Shown: positions 12,201 to 22,394 of the stretch, piece by piece
Layout: each line of letters begins with the position of its first letter
How positions within the stretch are numbered: the stretch's first letter is position 1
Origin: Salticus scenicus
Lineage: Eukaryota > Arthropoda > Arachnida > Araneae > Salticidae
Assembly: GCA_963930645.1 (NCBI GenBank)
Contig: OZ005653.1
Location: 209,013,561 to 209,077,560 of the forward strand
Direction: 5' to 3'
Length of the DNA: 64,000 nt
Program-made: the position numbers and the translations under genes
The notes under the pieces: generated by a model
Database searches by the model: none
What the model was told of the DNA's origin: nothing
What the model saw: the letters and a program-made list of their open reading frames with translations, nothing else

Positions 12201-15200
12201 ATGTAAACCATTACATTATATAGGGTTTCATTCGGGACTAAGCATCTGAGTACGTTATAAGCGAAAGTACGCTATATCCCAGGTACGTTATAACCGGTGT
12301 CGACTGTATTTTAATTAATAAATATCTTGCTCGGTATTTTTAAAGAAATATTAAAATTTATCTTATTCAGAATATAGGAGTTGGAAGACTACAGATGCCA
12401 AAGGAAATGAAAAAAAAAAAAAAAATCCTTCACACTTCACTCATCCCTACTTTATTTATTTTTATTTTATTTATCTATTTATTTGTGATAAATTATTGTG
12501 CTTATTTATTTCATTTTGAAACTAGAATTGAAAAAATGCACTTACAGAGATGCCAACTACTATGCTTTATCCATAGGTATTGCAGAATTATGGCCTTACG
12601 GACAACATATAAAAATTACGGATTATAGGCTTTTAAAAAAGTCGCAAATATTGTTTGTTAAAAAAAGAAACCCTGTTAACGATAGACAATCAAACGCACA
12701 ACGGAAGCCTTCTGATTCTCAACCTTTCTCCATCCACAACATAAATGTCATGTTAAACTTGCTTTATGAGATTCTAAGAACTATAAAGAAATAGAATTGT
12801 TCAGTATTTCTCGCTTATGTAATTATCTTTTGCCCCCCCCCCCCCATCTTTTCTTATCTCCAACTACTAGTGATCATTGATTAAAAGTCTTTTGTTTCCC
12901 AGTCTTTCTCCATCAGCAATATGAATGTCAATATTCATTTTAAACTTGCTTTATTAGGTTCTAGAACCTATGAAGAAGTGGAATTGTTTCATTTCTCATA
13001 CATCTATTTATTTTTTGACTGCCCCCTCCCCTTCCTATCTGCAGCTAGGAATCAAGGAATAACTATCAACAGTAAATAGATATTACATACATAAGATAAC
13101 CAAATTTGTTTAGCGTATATCAATAAATTATTTTGAGTGATTCTAGCAACTTTTTGCAATTCTGATACTTTATTGCAGGCGTTAATATAATAACAAAATT
13201 TTGAGTTGTGCAGCATGAAATTCAGTGCTTGAATAATTCATAGTTAATTTCTTCATTTATTTACAAAAAAAAAGTCAGATTTTTATTTATGATTTTAAAA
13301 ATTAAATAATAACAAAACGAACTTAATAGTTTAATGTGTAAATCATTTTTGAGTGTATAGCATTTAAAATATTTTTTAAATCTGAACTTAAATTTACATC
13401 AGTTAAGACTGACCTACCAGACTACTGACAAGTACCCAAAACTACTGAAAATTTTCTTGTGTACTACTGAAAATTGTCCTACAAGGTTGGCATCTCTGCA
13501 CTTAGTTCATTTATTTTTTGCTCCAAAATGAAATAATAATTTTTTTTTTTAAGTCAGATTTTGTAAAACAAGAACAAATTTAACAGTTGTGAATTTTTTA
13601 ATGCAAAAACAGAAATAAAAAAATGTGTTAGGTAATAAGCGATTCTTATAACAAATTTCCTCATAATAACATGAGGTTTTCCTACCAATGACAGTAGGAA
13701 AATCATCCCCTTATTTTTTTTCCACAAAACAGAAAATTAATTACATAAAGATTACTATCAATTTCACTTGAAAATTTTTGGTGAGTAGAGCAAAAATATG
13801 AAATTTAAATTGTTTTAGAAGAAAATGAAAGCATTGAAACTTTCTGAGGAAATTCAATATTTTCTGGAAAGAGCTGAAACTGTACAAAGCTTCTCAGGAA
13901 TGTAAAATATTTGGGAATGAAATATATAATTCTATAATTATTTCCTGAATTCTTTAAGAAGTTTTTTTTTTTTTAACAATTTAAATTTTGCATATATTTA
14001 AATAGAGGCTTTAATTATTTTATATAATGATTTTAAAGTTTCATTTTAACGGCCCTCTTCACTCGCCATCGCCGGAAGCCCGAGCCAATGTTATTCTATG
14101 GGGAAATTTTCTTTACAAATAACTTATTAACTAATACATATTTTTAAATTCTGTTTTCACATTCGGATCATACTGACGGACCTTTTTGAAAAATGTATTT
14201 TTTTTATTTTATTTTGAAATTACAAAATGAAAAAATTTCACGTATTGAAAATTCGTATTTTGCGGCTTCAAAATAAAATATAAAAAATTAAAAAAATAAT
14301 TTTTTAATAAAGGTCCGTCAATTTAACAGCTGGGAATTTTCAGAATGTGAAAACAGAATTTAAAAATACGCATGAAAAATTTCCCATAGAATAACATTAG
14401 CTTCGGCTTCCGGTGACGGTGAGTGAAGAGGGCCCTTAAGGTGAAATATTAAACAATGTTATATATATTTTATAAATGTTGAGGCTTATAATTTTAACAC
14501 TTTTTTTTTTTATAAGTATCTTGAAAATCTAATTTTTTGTTCATTATTGGTAAATGCTATTGCTGATAATATTTTGATTTTAATAATTATGTATTGTAGC
14601 TGATAAGAGCTGTTGGTTGGCGAATAATTGCTGCTTCTGTTGGTATTTATGGCCTATTATATGCTTATGAAAGACTTTCATGGACTAACAAAGCTAAAGA
14701 AAGATCTTTCAAAAAACAGTATGTAAATCATACCACCAGAAAACTAAGACTTATTGTGGATCTAACTAGTGCTAATTGTAGCCATCAAGTACAGCAGTAA
14801 GTAAATCTAAAAATAATACACTGATATTATTTTTAATTTTTAAATGAGACATTGTTTTTATTGTATACGGTGTAACCCCACTTTTACCTTTCTTCAACAA
14901 CCTTTCTTTCGATCACTTTTACCTTTCTTTCGATCCAAGCAAAAATTGGGTCCCTTTTGCTACTCCATAAAATTCCACATCGTAAAAAGGGGCTTTCACA
15001 AAATTCAAATCCATAAAAAGGGACTGGTCCCAAAATTTTCAAATTTATAAATTGAGCCCTTTCGCAAGATTTTCTTTTATAAAAATGAGCCTTTTATAAA
15101 ATGTTTCCATGTTTCCAGTATTATTTTTAGTTAATTGGTTCAATGAAACTCTATTAACTTTATATTAAATGCTATTTAGAATGACTGATATAATTTTTCA

Positions 15201-16723
15201 CAAAAATAAATAAAAATTTTACAAATTTTACAAAAATATTTTGCTTTTCATAAAAAAGGGGCTCAAAAATTAAAACCTGGATCAACCCCTGTAAAGTACA
15301 TAATATAAAAACCTAGATTGTAGGAAAGTTTAAATGGTTGGACTTTTGAGAATTGACTATGTATGTCTCAATATCAAAAAAAAAAAAAAAAAGATGCAAA
15401 TATATTACACATGACTCCTGGACTTGCAACTGTTACATATATATCATCACATATACTAACACAAACACTACTGTTTTTTTTTTTTTTTTTTTTTTTTTTT
15501 TCCTTTCTCCTCATGAAAAAGTCCTAAATTGTTTTCTGCTTATTTTTTTTTTTTTTTTATTTTTTTTTTTTATGGACTTATTAATCAATGAGAAATAAGT
15601 ATATTGATAATGATTTGTAACTAAATACCTGCTTTCATACTATCAGTTTGAGTATAGACCAGCCGATCAGCTTCCAACTACAATCTTGAGCCATTGCTTA
15701 TTTGTTCTCAAGCAGAATCTTTGTAAATGTTTTTGTTTAAAATTACTTTTATTATTATTATTAAATTACAATATGCATTTTCTTTATTTTTGCTGTATAT
15801 ATATATATATGATTGTAAAAGGCAAGAAATTCTAAATTTCATTAATATAAAATTGAAAATTGAAATTCATTACAAACATATAGAAAAAATGAAGTGATTT
15901 ATAAAAGAAATTGTAAAATAGGCTGAAAACATAAATTTTGAGACACAAAAGCAAGGTTAATAAACTAATTTTGTTGAGCATTACCAACATTTTAAGCATC
16001 CAGAGGCCTTTAGATTTTTTTCTTCCTGACATGTAGCTTTTTGGGATAGTTTTATAACATTCTTGCTAGACAAATGCATATAGCTGACATATGTGTACAA
16101 GTAAAAGTAGTAATTAATATACTTTAGTTATGTATAAAAATTGTGAAGTAAAGGGCAACAAATTAGGGAAATATTGCCTTTTTTGAAAACCGGTTGCCCT
16201 TTTTAATGAGTTTCCCCAGCAACCCTTTTATTGTAGAGTCAGCACTGAATATGTAGAAGGATGATATAGTATCTTGGAATATGATTTATTATGTACAGTA
16301 GACTCAGATTAATGATAAAAATATTTGATTAATATATTTGTTAATGTGATCTCATTAATTAATCACTTGGTAACATCACTGTACTTTCTTATGCAAATAA
16401 AACTCATTTTGCATTTATAATAAAGGAACATATAGCCAGACATGCCAAGTCTCCTGATTTTTGCTTGTTTTTCCATGCTTCTGATTTTCCACTCATTTCT
16501 CCTGCTTTTCTGATGTAATTTTTATATGTCCCTCTTAGCATAATTTATGCTTTAAATTTGTGGGATTGGGTAAAAAAATTTGAAAGAAAATTGAAGTTTA
16601 TCTTGCCCTGCAATTTATCAAGTTCAGTTTGAATGTGAATACAATGCTTTGAAACTAATTTTTGCTAAGAATAAATTTTTAACTTTCATTTTTGCATAAT
16701 GAAAAATGTCTTATTTTCAAAAG

Positions 16724-16762
<39 letters not shown>

Positions 16763-16942
16763 CCATGACTATTGAAAACTTAAATAATTCAAATTTCATT
16801 AGAATATAGCTGATATTTTCATTTCTTTATTACCTTTTCTTTTACAAAGATAATTAAGATTCTTATTGTTTTATATTAGTAGCAGAACGATCAAATCTGT
16901 CCATTTTGACTTAAATTTTAAATAACTGTATGTCTGAGGTTT

Positions 16943-16973
<31 letters not shown>

Positions 16974-18782
16974 TAGTTTGTTTTACTGCAAGAAACATAT
17001 ATTATTCATTTAATTTTAATACTGATGCTTTGTAAATACCTCCTAAGCTTATAAAGCTTTACTTAAAATTAAATTTGCATTATTTTACTCATTTTTCTTA
17101 CAAACTTTTTTGTTGGAAAAAGTCTCGTGATTTCTGTTAAAAAATTTCCTGCTTTTTTGTCATTAGAAGTTGGCATCTCTGATATAGCTTACGTACCAAT
17201 TGTCGAATAGAGACTTACGCATGGTTATTTTAAAAGATATAGAAAATAAATCTAATCATGTTAACTAAATTATATTTGTCAATATTCTAAAGAGAAATAC
17301 CCAGAATATAGAATGAACAATCAAAAACTGAACAATGAAAAAAAAAAAAAAAAAACACCTAAAGAAATGTGACAAAATATTTTACTTAGGATTCATAGTA
17401 GGTTAAGCAATCTGAAAATTAAATATTTTCAGATTTCCTCAAATAAAACTCTGGGCTAAACTTTATTTAATTCTTAAGGTAGCTAACAATAATAAATTTA
17501 TTTTGTTTTACAAAAAATAATATGTAATTTACATTTTATAAGTTTTTTTTTTTTTTTTTTTTTTAATGTAAGCAAAACTTTTTTTTTCTTTCTCTCTCTA
17601 GAGAATTATCCAGCACATTTGCACGCTTGTGTCATGTTGTAGATGAAGTTATTTCTGACATGCAAAATGAAATTGGTCTTTTAGATCAGGACAGCCAGAA
17701 ATTGGAAGAATCAAGTGTAGCATCACGAAGATTAAGGTATGGATTGCTTGTTTTTAAAAGATTTATTTCAAGGTTATGGTAATGTATGTATTTTAGATCA
17801 GGGGGGATTAGACTGACTTCCTAGTTTGTTTCAATGATCAAAACTGAAAATTTATTTAATTTCAAAGTACACGTATTTGAGAGCCCCATTGACTGTGTCC
17901 ATGGATACATCTATCGTTTATTTGTTTATTTCAAAAAACAAAAATTATATTCGGTCCCAAACAAATTTCTGTATAAAAGCAGACAAAAATCCAAAATTCT
18001 TGGGGAGTCCTTGGCATATTTTAAACTTTAATGTAAAATCAAGTAAATGACTTACAAGAGACAGATTGTACAATAATGCTTCTTTTGGTGAAAATTTTGG
18101 TTCAAGCAAATGAAATATGTGTATAACTCCTATGACAATACATGTGCATGTAATACACTTAGGGAATGGAGTTTCTAAGGACCCGGGCCTTTTAAACTCC
18201 AGTCAAAAAGTTGTTTTCAAATTTTAACTCACTTTCTATTATCCGGTTGAGCTGAAGTTTTGCATACTTGTATATCATCCACAGTATCCTCTGAAATAGC
18301 ATTTTTAGTACATTTTGAAATAAAAGAGTGTTTGTAAAATGTTTTATTTTATCTGCTATTTTAATGTGTGATCTGTTTTGTTAATTTAAGTACTAGGTTT
18401 TTTGTTTATTATTATTAATTTAGTAAGTTTTATTTACTTTAAATATATTTTTTAATTAAATGTTGTTACTAAATTGTATTTCATTAATTTATGGATTATT
18501 TTTCATCAGAATCCTTTATTTTTTCTCTCTCTCACACACACACAAAGAAAGAAAAAATGTCACTTCTTTTGTAATCAATTTTGTCTATTTGCTAAATATT
18601 TCTATACTTTTATTGCTGTTAATAACTGTACAATAACTTGATAGATGCTAAATATAATCACCAAATAAGGTTCAGTGATCTGATATATATTATTTATAAA
18701 GGGAAATCAATTAATAAATTAAAATGATAATAATGTCAGCAAGGCATTTGATTGTTGTGCTAACTGCCTAAAAGGATGTACC

Positions 18783-18814
<32 letters not shown>

Positions 18815-19142
18815 TTGTCATTGTTGAATTTACAGCTTTCATCCATCCACATTTGTAATAAAATGTGAATATCAGCCAGATATTTTTCAAAGTGAGGTAT
18901 AGGGGTTATATTTTACTCAAAAGTAAAATTTCTTTATTATCTCATTAAAGCTTATGATCTTATGTTTCTATGCTCTTTAGTTTTGATTATTTAGTTCGTT
19001 TTAAAATTATTAAAAATGTTTTTGTACTAGTTTCATACAATTATTTTTTATGTTTGATTTCTTTTATTTCAGGAACAAAGCAGATTATTTGTATAGTGAG
19101 TTAGAAACCTTTACTGAGCAATATTTGCAATATGATCAGTAG
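9082..19142 (+). CDS. Marf: Mitofusin (MFN1/MFN2, Marf), C-terminal part
   Basis: Mitofusins are dynamin-family GTPases of the outer mitochondrial membrane that tether and fuse mitochondria. Four exons (9082-9234, 14600-14796, 17602-17736, 19073-19142) join in frame to 184 codons plus TAG, the C-terminus of the protein. Landmarks match animal mitofusins in order: a small hydrophobic segment (TAVGILAIGGF) continuing across the first junction into AVGWRIIAASVGIYGLLYAY, which is the paired membrane anchor; then ERLSWTNKAKERSFKKQ; the conserved NCSHQVQQELSSTFARLC; and the heptad-repeat HR2 tail ending LRNKADYLYSELETFTEQYL. All junctions are GT/AG, with phases 0, 2 and 1. The GTPase and HR1 exons were not found upstream. 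The introns are large and TE-filled. Identification is near certain; Mfn1 versus Mfn2 orthology is meaningless here because most invertebrates have one or two independently derived copies. Confidence 0.96.
10204..12306 (-). mobile_element. pogo/Tigger DNA transposon, 2103 bp
   Basis: The ends are a perfect 24-bp inverted repeat (outermost bases CAGTCGACACCGG, then TTATAACGTAC), flanked by TA duplications at 10202-10203 and 12307-12308. The word TACGTTATAA is repeated just inside both ends (for example 10251 and 10267 on the left, 12251 on the right), which suggests reiterated transposase-binding sites. One minus-strand transposase fills the middle (10402-11908). The clean ends indicate a fairly recent insertion, although the transposase carries a frameshift and a catalytic change. 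It lies antisense within a mitofusin intron. Confidence 0.93.
10402..11908 (-). pseudogene. pogo/Tigger transposase, frameshifted, catalytic D to N
   Basis: The first part (10937-11908) encodes 323 residues. Residues 5-55 hold a CENP-B-type helix-turn-helix (EIGRKLNLSKTTVNTIWKNK), a second DNA-binding HTH_CENPB region follows (about 70-145), and then the DDE_1 nuclease core. Expected acidic residues are D169 (FNCDETGIFY), position 274 and D305 (IQPMDQGVI). Position 274 reads LILNNCPAH where the family has D-N-C-P, so an AAC codon (complement of 11087-11089) replaces the second catalytic Asp. After IQR the frame hits TAA; the neighbouring frame continues in register (LALENKEKF...) into 10402-10878, an acidic tail ending QRKITDYFSK. 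That tail contains a canonical PCNA-interacting PIP box (Q-x-x-I-x-x-Y-F). One indel near 10935 therefore separates the two parts. Nuclease activity is unlikely. Confidence 0.9.
12545..13498. mobile_element. CAGAGATGCC-type TIR element, 954 bp, 6-bp TSD
   Basis: Perfect 13-bp inverted ends, CAGAGATGCCAAC and GTTGGCATCTCTG. Both flanks read CACTTA (12539-12544 and 13499-13504). The subterminal sequence ACTACTG recurs near the right end. No transposase is present. A relative lies at 16437-17181 in the next intron. CAGAG ends with a 6-bp duplication fit a hAT-like non-autonomous element. Confidence 0.8.
14050..14435. mobile_element. TTAA-flanked palindromic MITE (copy 1), 386 bp
   Basis: Flanked by TTAA at 14046-14049 and 14436-14439. 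It starts CGGCCCTCTTCACTCGCC and ends with the near complement GAGTGAAGAGGGCCC. Both arms then carry CCGGAAGC, the AATGTTATTCTATGGG block and the TCTGTTTTCACATTC block in inverted orientation over more than 100 bp. A close relative is at 31727-32147. TTAA duplication and lack of coding sequence suggest a piggyBac- or Kolobok-type MITE. Confidence 0.85.
14600..14796 (+). CDS. Marf: Mitofusin exon (membrane anchor and NCSHQVQQ motif)
   Basis: Acceptor GTATTGTAG, donor GTAAGTAA. It encodes the second half of the transmembrane hairpin and the highly conserved ANCSHQVQ block. It ends after two bases of a Gln codon, which is completed by the first base of the exon at 17602. Confidence 0.95.
14797..17601 (+). 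other. Mitofusin intron
   Basis: A 2.8-kb intron with poly-T runs (about 15474-15500, 15542-15572, 16940-16973), a 34-base poly-A run (about 16727-16760) and the TIR element 16437-17181. No other coding signal was seen. Confidence 0.85.
16437..17181. mobile_element. CAGACATGCC-type TIR element, 745 bp, 7-bp TSD
   Basis: It begins CAGACATGCCAAGTCTCCTG and ends AAGTTGGCATCTCTG. The outer 10 bp are inverted with one mismatch and match the ends of 12545-13498. Both flanks read ATATAGC (16430-16436 and 17182-17188). The interior includes inverted TCTCCTG...TTTCCTGC-like words and long homopolymers, with no coding capacity. Confidence 0.75.
17602..17736 (+). CDS. Marf: Mitofusin exon (HR2 first half)
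   Basis: Acceptor TCTCTCTCTAG, donor GTATGG. It encodes ELSSTFARLCHVVDEVISDM followed by a heptad-patterned stretch to SRRLR, the start of the C-terminal coiled coil used in trans-tethering. It ends after two bases of an Arg codon. Confidence 0.95.
17737..19072 (+). other. Mitofusin last intron
   Basis: A 1.3-kb AT-rich intron with a C10/T24 composite homopolymer at about 18781-18816. It ends with acceptor TTTTATTTCAG. No element ends were recognised. Confidence 0.85.
19073..19142 (+). CDS. Marf: Mitofusin terminal exon
   Basis: It encodes the last residues of HR2, NKADYLYSELETFTEQYLQY then DQ and TAG at 19140-19142. The end aligns with the C-terminus of animal mitofusins without truncation. 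Confidence 0.95.
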
Positions 19143-19281
19143 AATGTACAGAATATATAAAGAAACATTTTGTAGAAAAGATTGTAAAGAATTATGAAAA
19201 GAAATTACACTAGGACTTTTTGTAGATAAAATATAGAAGTGATACTAAGTTGTTATTATTTTTAATGTTTCACCAATAACG

Positions 19282-19287
19282 AATAAA
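19282..19287 (+). promoter_or_regulatory. Candidate polyadenylation signal (AATAAA)
   Basis: The first AATAAA after the mitofusin stop codon, 140 bases downstream. Several more AATAAA words follow in this AT-rich region (for example near 19450), so the true 3' end is not decided by sequence alone. Confidence 0.45.
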
Positions 19288-20747
19288 TATCCTGATTTAT
19301 TTTACTTACAATTTTTCTGCAGCTGTTAATATATTAAAATTAAATTTGCTAAACTATCTGTTAATAGACTGGTTGTTTTTATAAAAAGGTGACAAGCTTT
19401 TATTTTATTGTTCTTAAAGATTCTTTAGTTTTTATTGAACGTGTCATATTAATAAATATTTGAGCAATGGCTATATATTATTTATCAATCCTTATATGGT
19501 TTATTTATATCAGAATATGCCTTTAAAAATTGTTTGAAATTTCTGGAATATATGACAATTTTATTTATTTATTTATTTTTTAATACTCATATTAATTAGA
19601 AATAGGATTAACTGGGATGAGCTGAGAAATTTTATTTTCGCTGAAAATCATTTTGAAACTTTGTAACTTTGAAGACAATAGTTAACATGCTTATCAGCTA
19701 AAAATCTTTTATTTTGACATTGGACTTGAGCTGAATTATTATTTTAATTTCAGTTATGATGTTAAAATTTATCATTTTCATAATATGCATTTATAGAGTT
19801 ATGGAAATTTATTAGATAAAATTAAAAATATAACGTCACCCATTGTTTGAAAAAGTTAAACTTTATTGTATTAATATAAATAAGCATGAAGTTTTAATCC
19901 AAATATAACCTAATACTTTTTAAATAACTACCATAATAAATAACTGTTGATATAAATATATAAAAATTTGAAAGTCATTTTTCTTCCTCTTCATAGATTT
20001 AAACCTTATTCATTTCCAGAGTGAAACAAAGTTTGAATTATTCAGAGAAGTTGTAGGAAATACCCAAAGGTGGGAAAATCACTAAAAATCTTATTAACCA
20101 AGATTTTTTTTTTTTTTTATAAGTCAGCAATAAGTTAAAAAATTGTGATAGAGCAACAGTTACATGTATATGATGTGACCACCAACAGAGTTAATTTGTG
20201 AAAACTAAAATTGATCTACAACCTGAAAATGTTGGACCAAGCTTATTATTGTGGTAAATAATAGCAACTTGTGAAATAAAAAAAAAATTGCATGTACAAA
20301 GAAAAATACAGTATTCTAGAAACATAAGATAAGTATTATTTTTTGAAACCCAGCAACCAACCTACAAGGTCTAAAATTATTAAAATATATTAAAACCTAG
20401 TCTATTAAAGTATTGTGCTTTGCATAAAATTTCATCACCACATCAAAAAATCTGTTTGCCAATGACAAGTAGATTGTTGTAATTTCCCACCCTTGAAAAC
20501 ATAAGAACACATTTTTTTATGATATATTTATTATCTCTGTAAATTAACCCTTAAGTGTGCACATTTTTCTATAAGAGTCAATATTTTTAAATAATTACTT
20601 ATAAACCTAAGATTACAAAAGTACTAAAAAAAGAAATTCATTTTGTGTGTGTAACATTTTATTGACTAATGTTACATCTTCAAAACTGCACATTTACTTC
20701 ACAGATTATGGAGTTTAAATAACAGAATTGCTTTAATACTTGGAATT

Positions 20748-21083
20748 CAGGGAAAAGCTGGAAAAATCAGGGAATTTGATAAAATATTTAAAAACAAATA
20801 AACTCAGGGAATTTTTAAATTTATTATTACAAAAACATTGGAAAATTTCTTCATAATCTTTTTTTTTTTTTTTTTTTGTCCTTTATAATGAAGAAAAAAA
20901 AGTCAATTATATGTTTTTTCCAATTATAGGAAGTTAATAAAATTAATATACCCTAAGTATATTCATTTGATTTGTAAACATATTAGATTCTGATGTTCCA
21001 TGATTGTGTATCATCTGTTTTACTTTTAAAAGAGAAAGGGGAAACTTAGGGAATTTTTTCTCCTGACTTGTGTAGTAACCCTG
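20748..21083. repeat. Degraded TCAGGGAA repeat fragment
   Basis: It begins CAGGGAAAAGCTGGAAAAAT and ends GTAGTAACCCTG, with internal CAGGGAATTT words like those in the CAGGGTGGC elements at 1190 and 4669. The GTGGC part of the left terminus is missing, so this is probably an old or truncated relative. Confidence 0.4.
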
Positions 21084-22332
21084 AATATACACACTAAGTA
21101 TAAACAACGTGTAAATTACTACATTTAAGTATATATATATATAGGATTGTGTACAGTTTTTCTTAAATCAAAACTAGTCTGCACAAACATGCTTACAGTC
21201 ATATCTAACAATCTGTCCTAACAAAAGTTCTGTAATTATATAGAAATGCATTCTATTGCCAAAATTATGTAATAGATTCAGAGTTCAATGGATGTAAGAC
21301 TTTGCATATGTGCACATTAAAGGGTTAAACAAGGTTTGAATATGTACTGAGTCAGATTTGGCATAAGTTTTTTACTTTGTTTTAGAAGGCATCATAACAT
21401 GTGTGGTTTTGAAATACCAAGTGTATGTATAAGGTATAAATAGATTTTAATGGCTTAATTCTTATAGAAATTAAATGGATAGTTTAGAATCCAATCTCAA
21501 TGTGAGTAAAAAAAAATGAAAGCTGGGATGAGAGTTTTATTATAGAATTTCGATAAAAAGTCAATATTTCAGTAGGCATTGATAGTGATAGTACTGTCAT
21601 TCGAGAAGTAATAATGAAATTCCCTTGTTTGTGCCTCTGAAAGTACTTATAATTCTCTATTGTTCTCAACTCATAAATCAATTTCCATTTTTTTACTTAC
21701 TATGATTGGCTTCTGAACCATTCAAATATTTCAATAGTAGAATGAATCTGTGTGCATGATTCAGTGTTGATTTCATTAAATTTCATTTTTCTTTTTTGTG
21801 CATTTTGCTAATTCATGGGAAAATTGCTGTTCAGACAATTTTTTATTATTACTTATTTTAATCAGAGTAGTACATTTGCACTTTTAAAAATTATTAAATA
21901 CCACTAATTTAAGTGAGGTGTGATAGCTTTATAAATTGCTGCAAAATATTCTCTGAGTATATATATTGGAAATTACGTTTTATTGCTTGAAAATATTATA
22001 GTTTAAAAAAAAAACTTGATTAATTTTTATAGCAATTATTTTGTTGTATTTATTTTCTTTTATTTCTCATATCTGCCCCCCTCTTCTATAAAAAAAAAAA
22101 AAGTATTCAAGTCATTTTAGATTATTATTGAAAGATATTTCTGATAATGTTAATATTTGTTGTTTTTGCATGTACGAAGTATTTGTTGTTTATTTTAATA
22201 TCTTATAAATTAAATTTAAAAGTTTTTAATTCAGTTATATAAATTTGTAAAAATTCTAATAATTAATTTACCTGCATGCTTTACACAAGATCGATTTTAC
22301 GTTTTTATTCATATCATAATTTGCTTGATGGA

Positions 22333-22334
22333 AG

Positions 22335-22392
<58 letters not shown>
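22333..22392. repeat. Compound (TA)n(TG)n microsatellite
   Basis: About 26 bases of alternating AT switch directly to about 34 bases of alternating GT. This is a simple repeat and likely length-polymorphic. Confidence 0.95.

Positions 22393-22394
<2 letters not shown>

Larger units (their letters stand above)
9235..14599 (+). other. Mitofusin intron, TE-rich
   Basis: A 5.4-kb intron. It contains the pogo/Tigger element (10204-12306), a CAGAGATGCC TIR element (12545-13498) and a TTAA MITE (14050-14435). A short inverted repeat AATCTCACATT/AATGTGAGATT lies near 10062-10105. The remaining sequence is AT-rich with poly-T and poly-C runs and no coding signal. Confidence 0.85.

Noticed and set aside
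15353..15598. Phe/Lys-rich frame through homopolymers
   Set aside because: Translation of poly-T and poly-A tracts inside a mitofusin intron.
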